From Hyunsoonleella aquatilis (GTDB lineage: Bacteria; Bacteroidota; Bacteroidia; Flavobacteriales; Flavobacteriaceae), in NCBI RefSeq assembly GCF_014270105.1, contig NZ_JACNMF010000002.1, forward strand, positions 496,001 through 560,000: a stretch of DNA of 64,000 nt, written 5' to 3'. This document shows positions 36,801 to 44,797 of the stretch, piece by piece. Positions within the stretch are counted from its first letter, which is position 1. Each line of letters starts with the position of its first letter. The notes beneath the pieces are model-generated. The model saw only the letters and a list, made by a program, of their open reading frames with translations, had not been told where the DNA came from and made no database searches. The position numbers and the translations under genes were made by a program.

Positions 36801-37062
36801 GGGTGACCGTAACTTCTCCTTTTAATGTCTCTCCAATTTTTATATTTATGCTGTTCAGGTCTGAAAAATACGAGTAGCCACCTGTTTTTCCTTTGCTCGT
36901 GTTTGAAAAATCACCTATTGAGACTTTGGAAATGTAGTTGGTATTGAACTTGCCAATATTCTTGGGCTGGCAAAACTGGCCAAAAACGTTGGCAAATGCG
37001 AAAAATGTTAAAAAAAGTAGGCTATAAATTCTGAAATCGGGTTGAGTATCATTTCTTTTCAT
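33850..37062 (-). CDS. T9SS-exported LamG surface protein with GEVED N-terminus, copy C
   Basis: 1070 residues. Order: signal peptide (about 1-29), GEVED-type domain (about 45-185, closing with SGEIEDYNINF), a short TSP3 unit (DTDGDGIPD, about 193-201), LamG domain (about 213-375), the same long beta-rich region as copies A and B, and a type A T9SS sorting domain (last 75, ending KKIIVN). The shared part is roughly 70-80 percent identical to A/B at protein level in stretches compared by eye, but the DNA is AT-richer (43-45 percent GC in two 60-base lines counted) and uses host-like codons. The N-terminal module is unrelated to that of A and B. It is probably the resident paralogue. Confidence 0.88.
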   Translation of the reverse strand: MKRNDTQPDFRIYSLLFLTFFAFANVFGQFCQPKNIGKFNTNYISKVSIGDFSNTSKGKTGGYSYFSDLNSINIKIGETLKGEVTVTLNGWNTKENALVVWMDLNRNKSFDDEGERFIFWAEDKTNSKGNKSIIIPFKIEIPKSVKTSKSVIRIGFRTGKKQNFSSCDYKYQSGEIEDYNINFVTHTDPDKDTDGDGIPDLEDMFTPNPPASAAIDLDGIDDYLESDLNLSGYNQLTIMAWVKLDKSFTETGTLISQGKMKIKVNKHKRVVARVNGKSIVANSREILEGLQNSRWTHIAITFHSSIKNQKLKLFINGHLAKTGNDKLFSEAIGKTTNLFTIGKNVTNNKELFNGDVDEVRLFDMALTESQVQKMVYQEITESANSVAGVTIPKLIKDDDTGATIPWSSLVAYYKMNDIISGSTKDFSSYEHMATIFNAETVKAQSAPIPFVTKAPGSWEDVENWEMGDVQDTDQLTNSEFSIVKVSHDLDVNTSVKTAGLILDEGTTITVNGDNEFRNSFYLELNGTLDLMDDSQLVQTKNSDLVTSQDGKVLRRQEGTSNPFWYNYWSSPIGTAGATVLTDNNTSKNNPNNSDFKLQMIKDETGFNKEFTNSFTANGNISTYWLYTYMNGTSYWDWAQISPTSKLNPGVGYTQKGTGVPFDEQQYIFEGKPNNGTILLKVQDKGGPGSVAGKSKTEYLMGNPYPSALDLHKFIDDNAGIIGGTIQLWQQWGGASHNLNEYHGGYAQVNKLGAVRARQFVGFNGATTGEERGTVIPSRYVPVGQGFITEIVANGNVEFNNGQRVFIKEADADGSYNNGSVFSKRGNGKSNQSTDSEADLGEMQKIRLEFNSVKGPKTKRELLLGFSKDTSDDFDFGYDAETDGSNNNDLNLNFEGKNFNMQAYGPISIDKVVPLNFKSSGDNAFEVKVTEMENIGEYQEIYLRDNLTGDYFDLTSGEAYHFSSRQGKFNKRFEIVFQSEASTLSMEEVQVDENFIYYDMRNNLLFTKKLSGPIKKFTLYNISGQSVFEMSDVPNLTFESGLSLPSVSTGTYITCFRTDSDVVLTKKIIVN

Positions 37063-37293
37063 GGTATTAATTGTTTGGGGCGCAATTAAAAAATCGAATA
37101 CTATTGTAATATTCCAAGAAATTGAAAAACCGAGAGAACGTTTATCAAATAAAAGTTTTCCTAATCAAATAAATTATGCTTGTATTAAAATTAAAACGTA
37201 GCAAAAGTAATACAGATAAGTCAAATATCCTAAAAATATTGCAATTTTTATCGATTAAATGAAAATAACATCGTTGAAATACTTGATTTGGAA

Positions 37294-38652
37294 TTATACT
37301 AAAAGCCCCACCAAATCCTCAATTTTTGAAATAAGTTGTATTTTAATTCTTGTGCCTTTCAGTGAAATTTTATTGTATTTAGACACAAAAATGGTCGAAA
37401 ACCCAAGCTTTTCGGCTTCCAAAATACGTTGTTCCACACGCTGGACTGGGCGAATTTCTCCAGAAAGCCCCACTTCCGCTGCAAAGCAAAAGTCGTTAAG
37501 AAGGGGCTCGTCCTCGTTTGAAGACAATATAGCCGCAACAACGGCCAAGTCAATCGCTGGGTCGTCAACAGTTATGCCTCCCGTTATATTTAAAAACACG
37601 TCTTTGGCTCCCAATCGAAACCCGGCGCGTTTTTCTAAAACGGCTAAAAGCATGTTCAAACGTTTGGCATTAAAACCTGTTGCACTGCGCTGTGGCGTAC
37701 CGTAAACTGCTGTACTGACCAAAGCTTGAACTTCAATCATCAATGGGCGCATACCCTCTAAAGTAGCCGCAATAGCATTGCCGGACAACTCTTCTTCCTT
37801 TTTCGAAATCAAAATTTCCGACGGATTGGACACTTCTCTTAATCCCGAACCTTGCATTTCATAGATACCCAACTCATTCGTGGAGCCAAAACGGTTTTTA
37901 TGTGCACGAAGAATTCGAAATACATGGTTTCTGTCACCCTCAAACTGCAAAACGGTGTCCACCATATGCTCCAAAATCTTTGGGCCAGCAATATGCCCAT
38001 CCTTTGTAATATGGCCTATAAGTATGACGGGGGTAGCAGTTTCTTTGGCAAATTTTATGAGTTCTGCTGTACACTCTTTTATTTGTGATATGCTTCCGGC
38101 GGATGATTCAATGTAATCGCTATGTAAGGTCTGAATGGAATCCACAATAACAATATCGGGTTCCAAAGCCTCAATTTGTTTAAAAATATTTTGGGTTTTT
38201 GTCTCCGTTAGTATGAAGCAATTTTTGCTTTTGGGATTGATACGCTCGGCTCGCATCTTGATTTGTTTCTGGCTTTCTTCACCTGAAACATATAGTGTTT
38301 TGAAAGGCAGTTTTAAAGAAACCTGAAGTAAAAGGGTACTTTTCCCAATACCTGGTTCACCACCTAATAATATTAACGACCCTGGTACGATTCCTCCACC
38401 TAAAACACGGTTGAACTCGCCATCCAAGCTATTCAGCCTTTCTTCCTCCGAAACATCAATATCTTTTATACGTAAGGGTTTTGAAACTCTTTTTGTGGGG
38501 TTTGAATTTGTCTTCCAATCTGCCTTTTCTGGTTTTTGAACCACCTCTTCGGCAATGGTGTTCCACTCCTTACAGGAATTGCACTGCCCCTGCCATTTGG
38601 CATATTGCGCCCCACAGTTTTGGCAGAAAAATGTTGTCTTTACTTTTGCCAT
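37294..38652 (-). CDS. radA: DNA repair protein RadA
   Basis: A 452-residue RecA-related branch-migration ATPase that processes recombination intermediates. It has an N-terminal four-Cys zinc finger (C10, C13, C24, C27), Walker A GEPGIGKST (98-106), a Walker B-like IVIVDSIQT (167-175), the RadA-specific KNRFG (252-256) and a C-terminal Lon-protease-like domain (about 280-452, without need for a catalytic Ser). Length is normal (450-460). It is last in the panC-panD-flippase-esterase-radA minus-strand series. Unusually for this phylum, GGAGAGGAA directly precedes its ATG, within a hairpin-forming leader. Confidence 0.97.
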   Translation of the reverse strand: MAKVKTTFFCQNCGAQYAKWQGQCNSCKEWNTIAEEVVQKPEKADWKTNSNPTKRVSKPLRIKDIDVSEEERLNSLDGEFNRVLGGGIVPGSLILLGGEPGIGKSTLLLQVSLKLPFKTLYVSGEESQKQIKMRAERINPKSKNCFILTETKTQNIFKQIEALEPDIVIVDSIQTLHSDYIESSAGSISQIKECTAELIKFAKETATPVILIGHITKDGHIAGPKILEHMVDTVLQFEGDRNHVFRILRAHKNRFGSTNELGIYEMQGSGLREVSNPSEILISKKEEELSGNAIAATLEGMRPLMIEVQALVSTAVYGTPQRSATGFNAKRLNMLLAVLEKRAGFRLGAKDVFLNITGGITVDDPAIDLAVVAAILSSNEDEPLLNDFCFAAEVGLSGEIRPVQRVEQRILEAEKLGFSTIFVSKYNKISLKGTRIKIQLISKIEDLVGLLV

Positions 38653-38681
38653 TTCCTCTCCTAACCTCTCCTAAGGAGAGG
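38653..38681 (-). promoter_or_regulatory. Shine-Dalgarno-containing leader of radA with competing stems
   Basis: On the minus strand the leader reads CCTCTCC (38681-38675), TTA, GGAGAGG (38671-38665), TTA, GGAGAGG (38661-38655), AA, ATG. The single CCTCTCC can pair with either GGAGAGG; only the second one covers the ribosome-binding site. GGAG is 5 nt from the ATG. Confidence 0.5.
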
Positions 38682-38708
38682 AACTGATTTAGTTAAAAAA
38701 ATTCAATA

Positions 38709-39857
38709 TTAGTACCCGAAGTCCTGTTTTATCTCCTCGGCCAATTCTAAAACTTTGTCTTTTGTAATACCAGCAATTTCATCCAAGGCATAAGCGGATT
38801 GATAGGTACGCATGGCCTTTTTGGGTTCGCCCATTTCCTCATAAAACCTTGCCGTATAATAGCTGCCTAACATGGTTTCGGGATAATCCTTTCGGGCGAG
38901 TTTGCCCAATTGCTCATAAAACTCGAACAACTGATTCTTTTCAATGGCTGCCGAAATGGCCTTGTAATCATTTATGAGGATTTTCTTTTCAATGCCGAAA
39001 AGATCTTTTATGGCCTGATATTTTTCTTCAAGATATAGAACGGGAGAGATTTCCAACTCTAAAATTTCTTCCTTGTATTCCTTTTTGCTGATCGGCTGGA
39101 ACACCTTAAAAATAGTTTCTAAAGCATTTGGAATGGCGTGGGCCGGCACGGAATAATGCGAGGCATTTTCATAGCTGTCAAAACTATAGGAAATATTCTC
39201 GTTTTCAATTTGCTCGATATCGGAATGCAAGGCTCTCGTCATCTGTTTTATGGATTTGTTGTCAAACTCGGTATTTGCCAGATAATAAAATAATTTAGTC
39301 TCCACTTTGCTCAACCCTTCTGGAATGTATTCCAGCATCTGCGGAGCTAATTCGGGGCTTACCACAATATAGCCTTGAAACAATGGTCGGGACTTTAAAA
39401 TATAATAATTGATAAAATTTGCCGTTTCGCCATGGCCAACGGCTACCCTAAAGTTTGCCGTTCGATAGTTGGTTTCAATGTACGGCAACAGTTCCATCCC
39501 AATAAATTCAAAAAACCTTGCCCCTGTTTCCACTGGCAGGGAATTTTGTTCGGAATACATACAGTCGTCATAGCGCTTATCAATTTGATTGATGCCCACC
39601 ACGATACATTCGGGCATGTCTTCCCAATAGGAATAATAATCGACATTTCCGGCCACAGCCTCAAAAAGGTAGTCACCATCCAAAACTATAAAAACGGGAT
39701 AGTTTTTCTCAACATCGCTGGAATACCCTCTGGGCAATTGGATCTTTATCTGGCGTTCCTCACCCATTTTATTGGACTGGAATACCTCGTGTTTTACCTG
39801 GGCATTCATACTCAAGCAGAACAAACATATCAATAGGGAAATAGCAACTCTCATCAT
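38709..39857 (-). CDS. secreted esterase-fold protein lacking the nucleophile serine, with TPR-like tail
   Basis: 382 residues: signal peptide (1-19, SMNAQ), alpha/beta-hydrolase of the putative-esterase (esterase D-like) family (about 25-275), and a helical, TPR-like C-terminus (about 315-382, TMLGSYYTARFYEEMGEPKKAMRTYQSAY). The family nucleophile elbow is GHSxG; here residues 141-145 are GHGET, so the serine is glycine. A His in the expected C-terminal position (NASHYSVP) remains. On this evidence it is not a serine esterase and may be a binding or scaffolding protein, unless another residue substitutes. It lies 56 bp before radA and 76 bp after the flippase-like gene. Confidence 0.8.
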   Translation of the reverse strand: MMRVAISLLICLFCLSMNAQVKHEVFQSNKMGEERQIKIQLPRGYSSDVEKNYPVFIVLDGDYLFEAVAGNVDYYSYWEDMPECIVVGINQIDKRYDDCMYSEQNSLPVETGARFFEFIGMELLPYIETNYRTANFRVAVGHGETANFINYYILKSRPLFQGYIVVSPELAPQMLEYIPEGLSKVETKLFYYLANTEFDNKSIKQMTRALHSDIEQIENENISYSFDSYENASHYSVPAHAIPNALETIFKVFQPISKKEYKEEILELEISPVLYLEEKYQAIKDLFGIEKKILINDYKAISAAIEKNQLFEFYEQLGKLARKDYPETMLGSYYTARFYEEMGEPKKAMRTYQSAYALDEIAGITKDKVLELAEEIKQDFGY

Positions 39858-39933
39858 TTAAAACTTTAAATAAACAACGTGAGCAAGGTATAAAATATGC
39901 TAGAAGAATTCAAAAAAAGAAGACCGCCGAAAT

Positions 39934-40893
39934 CTACTTTGGCTTGATGCGGTTATATATCGGCAGATAAATCAAAGATAAACCCCCAAAAATAATAATC
40001 AAAAGCGTTTGGGAACCCCACATAATCCAACCGAATGCGCGACTTGGATCTTCGGGAATGCTAAATAGCAAAAATGCCAAAACTATGGCTTCGGGATAGG
40101 AACCAATGCCTCCGTTTGTTGCAGCAATACTGAAACTGGCGGCAATAAACCCGATTAATATAGCCGCAAATGGGATATTGCTCGTTTCTTCCAATGTAAA
40201 AGAGGTCACGTAAAACATGAGCACGTACATGCCCCAAATGAAAAGGGTATGAAATATGAACGCCCATTTCTTTTTCATTTTGAAGATACTCAGTATGCCT
40301 TCAACAAGACCATTGATGAAGCCCTTCAGTTTTAGTGCAATTTTTGAACTACTTCTCTTCATAAAACTGAATAACACCACTAAGCCAATCAGCCCGGCAG
40401 TTAATAATACTCCTATTTTTAAGGGGTCGAATTTTTCAATTAAAAAGGCATATATAAAATCGAACTGAAGAAAAAGGGTAATACAAATGATACAGAACAT
40501 CACCGCCAAGTCAGCTATACGCTCAGCCACAATGGTACCGATGCCTTTTTCAAAAGGAACGTTTTCATAATTGGTCATAATAGAAGCTCGTGCAACTTCG
40601 CCAGCGCGTGGGATGGTATAATTAATTAAATAAGTTGCGAAAACAGCCATTATGCTGTTGGGAAGCTTCACGTTATAGCCCATGGGTTCCAATTGAAATC
40701 GCCAGCGGTACGCCCGGGACAAATGACTTAAGAGGCCGAAAAACACTCCCAAAAGAATCCAGAAATAGTCGGCCTTTTTAAAATAACCAATCAATTTTTC
40801 AATCGAGATTTGGGATAAAGAATACCACACTAAAAAAACTCCCAACAAAAGTGGGAGCATAATTTTTAGGATCTTCTTTATTTTGGAGCTCAA
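39934..40893 (-). CDS. UPF0104/lysylphosphatidylglycerol synthase flippase-like membrane protein
   Basis: 319 residues with about seven to eight membrane helices and the family landmarks: an early RAYRWRFQLEPMG (60-72), NYTIPRAGEVARASIM (90-105), a central charged loop, and a C-terminal SIAATNGGIGSYPEAIV (about 253-270). This matches the membrane domain found alone in UPF0104 proteins and fused in MprF, where it flips aminoacylated lipids. There is no synthetase domain here, so the cargo is unknown. It starts 4 bp after the panD stop, so the two are co-transcribed. Confidence 0.87.
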   Translation of the reverse strand: MSSKIKKILKIMLPLLLGVFLVWYSLSQISIEKLIGYFKKADYFWILLGVFFGLLSHLSRAYRWRFQLEPMGYNVKLPNSIMAVFATYLINYTIPRAGEVARASIMTNYENVPFEKGIGTIVAERIADLAVMFCIICITLFLQFDFIYAFLIEKFDPLKIGVLLTAGLIGLVVLFSFMKRSSSKIALKLKGFINGLVEGILSIFKMKKKWAFIFHTLFIWGMYVLMFYVTSFTLEETSNIPFAAILIGFIAASFSIAATNGGIGSYPEAIVLAFLLFSIPEDPSRAFGWIMWGSQTLLIIIFGGLSLIYLPIYNRIKPK

Positions 40894-40897
40894 TGCT

Positions 40898-41248
40898 TTA
40901 TTTTAAAAGATTTGTGGCTTCATCAGGAAATACCAAAGAAGGCTTAAATACCTTGGCTTCCTCAATACCCATAAAGGCGTAAGTAATCAAAATTAAGGTG
41001 TCGCCCACCGAAACCTTTCTTGCTGCCGCACCATTCAGGGTTATTTCACCACTATTACGTGGCCCCGGTATACAGTAGGTTTCCAGACGTTCGCCATTGT
41101 CATTGTTGACAATCTGAACTTTTTCTCCTTGAATAATATTAGCAGCATCCATTAAATCTTCGTCAATAGTAATACTACCGATATAATTAAGGTCAGCGCC
41201 AGTGCACTTTACCCTATGGATTTTGGATTTTACAACTTGAATTTGCAT
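40898..41248 (-). CDS. panD: aspartate 1-decarboxylase
   Basis: A 116-residue pyruvoyl enzyme producing beta-alanine for pantothenate. The precursor self-cleaves between G24 and S25 in NYIGSITID; the serine becomes the pyruvoyl group. [12 protein letters not shown] (9-20) and the [27 protein letters not shown] block are the expected core. The size fits the family (115-140). It follows panC by 13 bp, which supplies the enzyme that joins beta-alanine to pantoate. Confidence 0.97.
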   Translation of the reverse strand: MQIQVVKSKIHRVKCTGADLNYIGSITIDEDLMDAANIIQGEKVQIVNNDNGERLETYCIPGPRNSGEITLNGAAARKVSVGDTLILITYAFMGIEEAKVFKPSLVFPDEATNLLK

Positions 41249-41261
41249 GTGGCAAAGATAA

Positions 41262-42113
41262 TTAATTTAATGCGATATTGTCTATCAACCTGATATCGCC
41301 GGCGTACGTGGCTATAAAAGCCCTATACTTCTTTTTTCGCGATTTTCTTTTAATTGGCTTTAGGGTTTCCACATCAGCAATGATGAAATATTCCAATTCT
41401 AACAGATCATGTGCTTTAAATTGATTTTCAACCCATTCCGTTATTTTAGTAGCACTTTCTGTGCCAAATTTTGCTTTGGCAGTTTTTAGAGTTTTATAAA
41501 TAAAAGGCGACGCATTTTTATGCTCTGGCGTTAGCCTAGTGTTTCGCGAACTCATGGCCAAACCATTGGCTTCACGATGGATTTTGCAACCCACAATTTG
41601 GACAGGTAAATCATGTTTTTCAACCAATTTCCTAATGATTTGCAATTGTTGGAAGTCCTTTTCACCAAAATAGCCCTTATTCGGTTTTACAATTTGGAAA
41701 AGACGTTTTACAATTGTACCAACCCCATCAAAATGCCCGTGCCTAAACCTGCCTTCCATTTCAAACTCCAGCCCGTCAAAATCAAAGTTTTCGGATACGG
41801 GATTATCACCATAAATATCTCTTATTGTGGGCGCATAAACCAAAATACCTGTCTCACTTACCGTTTTCAATAAAGCAACATCACTTTCAAGCGTCCTGGG
41901 ATACTTTTCTAAATCCTCTTTATTATCGAACTGCGTTGGGTTTACAAAAATACTGACCACGGCCTTATCGTTCTCGGCAATTGCTTTTTTAACCAATTGT
42001 AAATGCCCCTCATGAAGCGCGCCCATAGTGGGAACCATTCCGACAGATAACCCTTCGGATTTCAATTCTGCTATGGCATCGCCAATCTTGCTTTTTTCGT
42101 TGTAAACAGTCAC
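41262..42113 (-). CDS. panC: pantothenate synthetase
   Basis: A 283-residue ATP-dependent ligase of pantoate and beta-alanine. The HIGH-type motif is in [16 protein letters not shown] (26-41), followed by [21 protein letters not shown] and MSSRNTRL, all conserved. Normal length. It is first gene of the panC-panD unit, with a -7 box 25 bp upstream of its start, back-to-back with the promoter of the glycogen-synthase-like gene. panB is not in the window. Confidence 0.97.
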   Translation of the reverse strand: MTVYNEKSKIGDAIAELKSEGLSVGMVPTMGALHEGHLQLVKKAIAENDKAVVSIFVNPTQFDNKEDLEKYPRTLESDVALLKTVSETGILVYAPTIRDIYGDNPVSENFDFDGLEFEMEGRFRHGHFDGVGTIVKRLFQIVKPNKGYFGEKDFQQLQIIRKLVEKHDLPVQIVGCKIHREANGLAMSSRNTRLTPEHKNASPFIYKTLKTAKAKFGTESATKITEWVENQFKAHDLLELEYFIIADVETLKPIKRKSRKKKYRAFIATYAGDIRLIDNIALN

Positions 42114-42137
42114 GTTTTAATAAAAAATTAACGGGTG

Positions 42138-42145
42138 CAAACTTA
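42138..42145 (-). promoter_or_regulatory. -7 box (TAAGTTTG) of panC
   Basis: An exact TAnnTTTG match on the minus strand, 25 bp before the panC start codon. It is 31 bp from the divergent box at 42177. Confidence 0.5.
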
Positions 42146-42176
42146 TGATTTTACAGGGACTTTGCATAAATTTTTG

Positions 42177-42184
42177 TACTTTTG
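42177..42184 (+). promoter_or_regulatory. -7 box (TACTTTTG) of the glycogen-synthase-like gene
   Basis: An exact TAnnTTTG match 38 bp before the ATG at 42222. It fixes that ATG as the start, because the upstream in-frame start at 42135 precedes the promoter. Confidence 0.55.
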
Positions 42185-42221
42185 CGTGTTTTTATTTTTG
42201 AATCTTGCAAAAGCAAACCGT

Positions 42222-43031
42222 ATGAAAGATAAGAGGATATTGTATGTATCATCTGAAGTAGTGCCCTATTTACCCGAAACCGAAATTTCTTCAATGTCAT
42301 TTGAAGCCCCCAGAATGGTGAACCAGCAGGGTGGACAAATCAGAATCTTCATGCCACGCTATGGCAATATTAACGAAAGAAGGCACCAGTTGCACGAGGT
42401 TATCCGTTTATCAGGTATAAATTTGGTAATCAACGATTTAGATATGCCTCTGATTATTAAAGTGGCTTCTATTCCAAAGGAACGCATCCAAGTTTATTTT
42501 ATTGACAACGACGAATATTTTAAAAGAAAGGCAACGTTAACGGATGAAAACGGGGCCCTTTTTGACGATAACGACGAACGTGCCATATTTTTTGCAAAAG
42601 GCGTTATTGAAACCGTTAAAAAATTAAATTGGTCTCCAGATATTATTCACGTCCATGGCTGGTTGGCTTCCTTATTGCCTTTGTATCTAAAAGAATATTA
42701 TAAGGACGAACCCTTGTTCAACGAAAGCAAAATAGTAACCTCAGTGTACAATCAAAGTTTTAACAATACGTTAAATAAAGATATGCACAATAAGATTAAA
42801 TTTGACAATATAAACGAAGAGGCTATTAAACCACTTGAAGAACCATCATACAACAATTTAATGAAGGTTGCTATTGACTATTCCGATGCTTTGATTATCG
42901 GCTCACAAGAGATTCCCGAATATCTTGAAAATTACATCAAAGAGTCCGGTAAGCCTATTATGGATTACAAGAGCAAGGACGAATTTAGCGAAGCATACAC
43001 GCAATTCTTTAACACCGAAGTGCTTAGCTAG
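42222..43031 (+). CDS. glycogen/starch-synthase-like protein, N-terminal domain only
   Basis: 269 residues matching only the first Rossmann half of GT5 glycogen synthases: RILYVSSEVVPY (4-15), RIFMPRYGNI, DNDERAIFFAKGVIE, and HVHGWLASLLPLYLK in place of HxHDW. A full enzyme is about 480 residues and begins with a KTGGLGDV motif that binds ADP-glucose; here that position reads ETEISSM. The whole C-terminal GT-B half is absent, and the stop is followed by ordinary intergenic sequence and an intact next gene, so this is not a recent truncation. It cannot be a normal synthase. It is followed by a DUF4270 lipoprotein gene 68 bp on. Confidence 0.82.
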   Translation: MKDKRILYVSSEVVPYLPETEISSMSFEAPRMVNQQGGQIRIFMPRYGNINERRHQLHEVIRLSGINLVINDLDMPLIIKVASIPKERIQVYFIDNDEYFKRKATLTDENGALFDDNDERAIFFAKGVIETVKKLNWSPDIIHVHGWLASLLPLYLKEYYKDEPLFNESKIVTSVYNQSFNNTLNKDMHNKIKFDNINEEAIKPLEEPSYNNLMKVAIDYSDALIIGSQEIPEYLENYIKESGKPIMDYKSKDEFSEAYTQFFNTEVLS

Positions 43032-43099
43032 TTTTCTATCGATTACCCTATTTATTTTATGAAAGCCCATAATGGGCATTTGGCAAAAAAAATACATTG

Positions 43100-44797
43100 A
43101 TGAAAAAGATATATAAAGCCCTAAGATATATATTTCCGGTACTGATTACGGTATTAGCGCTTGTCTCATGTGACAAAGACTTTAGCACTATACAGAGTGA
43201 TGTTTTAGGTGAAGGCAATTTTAATTTCAATGCCGCCGACACTTCGTTCACAATCACTTCCTATAACAAAAAAATAGACACTGTTCAAGTCAACGGGCTG
43301 TCATCAAATATGTTAGGCGTATATAATGACCCTGTTTTTGGAAGAACAACTGCAAGTATCGTTACGCAAGTTACGCCTACCCTAAATGATCCAGATTTCG
43401 GATTTGAACGGGAAATTGATTCCGTTGTTTTAACAATTCCCTACTTTAGTACGCAAGTTGATGTAGAGGATGATGGCAAACCAGTATACCGATTAGATTC
43501 TTTGTTTGTCAAAGACAACAATACTGCGGAACCTGGCAGTTTTCAGCTATCTATATATCAAAACGACTATCCGTTAAGGGACTTTGCCTTCAGTTCGGAA
43601 GACGTTCCTCAATATTATTATTCATTGGCTGAAAACAACCCTAGCCCAAATGATAATTTCATCTTCACTGGGACTTCCGCGGTAAATTTTGACGAAAATA
43701 TTGGTGCTATGCTTTATCAAAATAATGCATTTACCCCAAGTCCTGACCCTATTGAAACAAATGTCGTTACTGGCACTGAAACCGTTACAGTCTTTTCTGA
43801 ACCCGCTATCAGATTAAATTTGGCAAGCTCAGAAAGCCAGAAAACCTATTGGAAAAATTTGATTTTGGATATGGGAGGTACCCCAGAATTGAGCAACGCC
43901 AATCAGTTCAGAAACTACTTCAAAGGGCTTTACATTAAAGCAGAAACCTCAGGTGATGACGGTAGTTTGGTAATGCTGAACTTATTAAGCAGTAATGCAA
44001 ACCTTGTTGTTTACTATAAACGGAAAATTAATGCAAGCGATGAAGAGGCAACTGCTACCTCTTATACCCTAAATTTTTCAGGTAACAGGGTAAATACTCT
44101 TATAAATAATTACGTCGGCTTGAGCCACGGGGATAAAGATAATGGTGACGCCGAGCTATTTTTAAAAGGACCCGCAGGATCTATGGCAATTATTGAGTTA
44201 TTTGATGATGACGAACTGGACGGTTTTAAGGATCTATTCATACAACGAGACGATCAAAACGAGTTTTTGGAACAAAACGGCAATAAGGTATTAAAACGCT
44301 TGATAAACGAAGCGCAGATTGTTATTCATGAAGATGAGGTTATGAGGTTATCTCCTGAAATCTCAAAGTATCCAAATGGTGACGATCATTCGGGATATTT
44401 AAGACTCTATCTTTACGACCTTAAAAACAACATACCAATAATTGACTATTTTTCAGATCCAACGGATAACTTATCCAATCCAATAAACTCAAAAGTATTT
44501 AGTTTAGGACAGCGATTGGTTGATGAAGATACGGGGGAAGTGACTTACAAACTCCGAATTACAGATCATCTTAACAATATCCTTGTTAGGGATTCTACCA
44601 ATGTAAAATTGGGACTAGTAGTCTCCACCAATGTAAATGCCACTCAGAATGCTCAAGTTTTAAATAGTGGAAGTACACTAACAGGTGTACCTTCGGCAAG
44701 TATCATTTCTCCAAAAGGAACCGTATTAAACGGTAGCAATAGAACAGATGGCAAAGAGATGAAATTTGAAATATTTTTCACTGAAGCTAAAAGGTAA
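43100..44797 (+). CDS. DUF4270 lipoprotein
   Basis: 565 residues from the second of two adjacent ATG codons (the first is at 43097). A lipoprotein signal ends in LALVSC (lipid Cys at 24). The body is beta-rich with the DUF4270 pattern: DFSTIQSDVLG after the Cys, VYNDPVFGRTTASIVTQ, repeated IDSVVLTIPYF and YFKGLYIKAE strands, and a closing MKFEIFFTEAKR. The family is restricted to Bacteroidota and has no established function; surface or periplasmic placement follows from the lipobox. It is likely co-transcribed with the upstream glycogen-synthase-like gene. Confidence 0.88.
   Translation: MKKIYKALRYIFPVLITVLALVSCDKDFSTIQSDVLGEGNFNFNAADTSFTITSYNKKIDTVQVNGLSSNMLGVYNDPVFGRTTASIVTQVTPTLNDPDFGFEREIDSVVLTIPYFSTQVDVEDDGKPVYRLDSLFVKDNNTAEPGSFQLSIYQNDYPLRDFAFSSEDVPQYYYSLAENNPSPNDNFIFTGTSAVNFDENIGAMLYQNNAFTPSPDPIETNVVTGTETVTVFSEPAIRLNLASSESQKTYWKNLILDMGGTPELSNANQFRNYFKGLYIKAETSGDDGSLVMLNLLSSNANLVVYYKRKINASDEEATATSYTLNFSGNRVNTLINNYVGLSHGDKDNGDAELFLKGPAGSMAIIELFDDDELDGFKDLFIQRDDQNEFLEQNGNKVLKRLINEAQIVIHEDEVMRLSPEISKYPNGDDHSGYLRLYLYDLKNNIPIIDYFSDPTDNLSNPINSKVFSLGQRLVDEDTGEVTYKLRITDHLNNILVRDSTNVKLGLVVSTNVNATQNAQVLNSGSTLTGVPSASIISPKGTVLNGSNRTDGKEMKFEIFFTEAKR

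Noticed and set aside
24771-37062. Genomic island or phage bounded by integrase or tRNA
   Set aside because: No integrase, transposase or attachment repeat was found around the T9SS gene triplet. The only tRNA in the window is 23 kb away.
42135-42221. Upstream start at 42135 for the glycogen-synthase-like protein
   Set aside because: It lies before the likely promoter box at 42177 and overlaps the panC promoter. The ATG at 42222 matches the family start.
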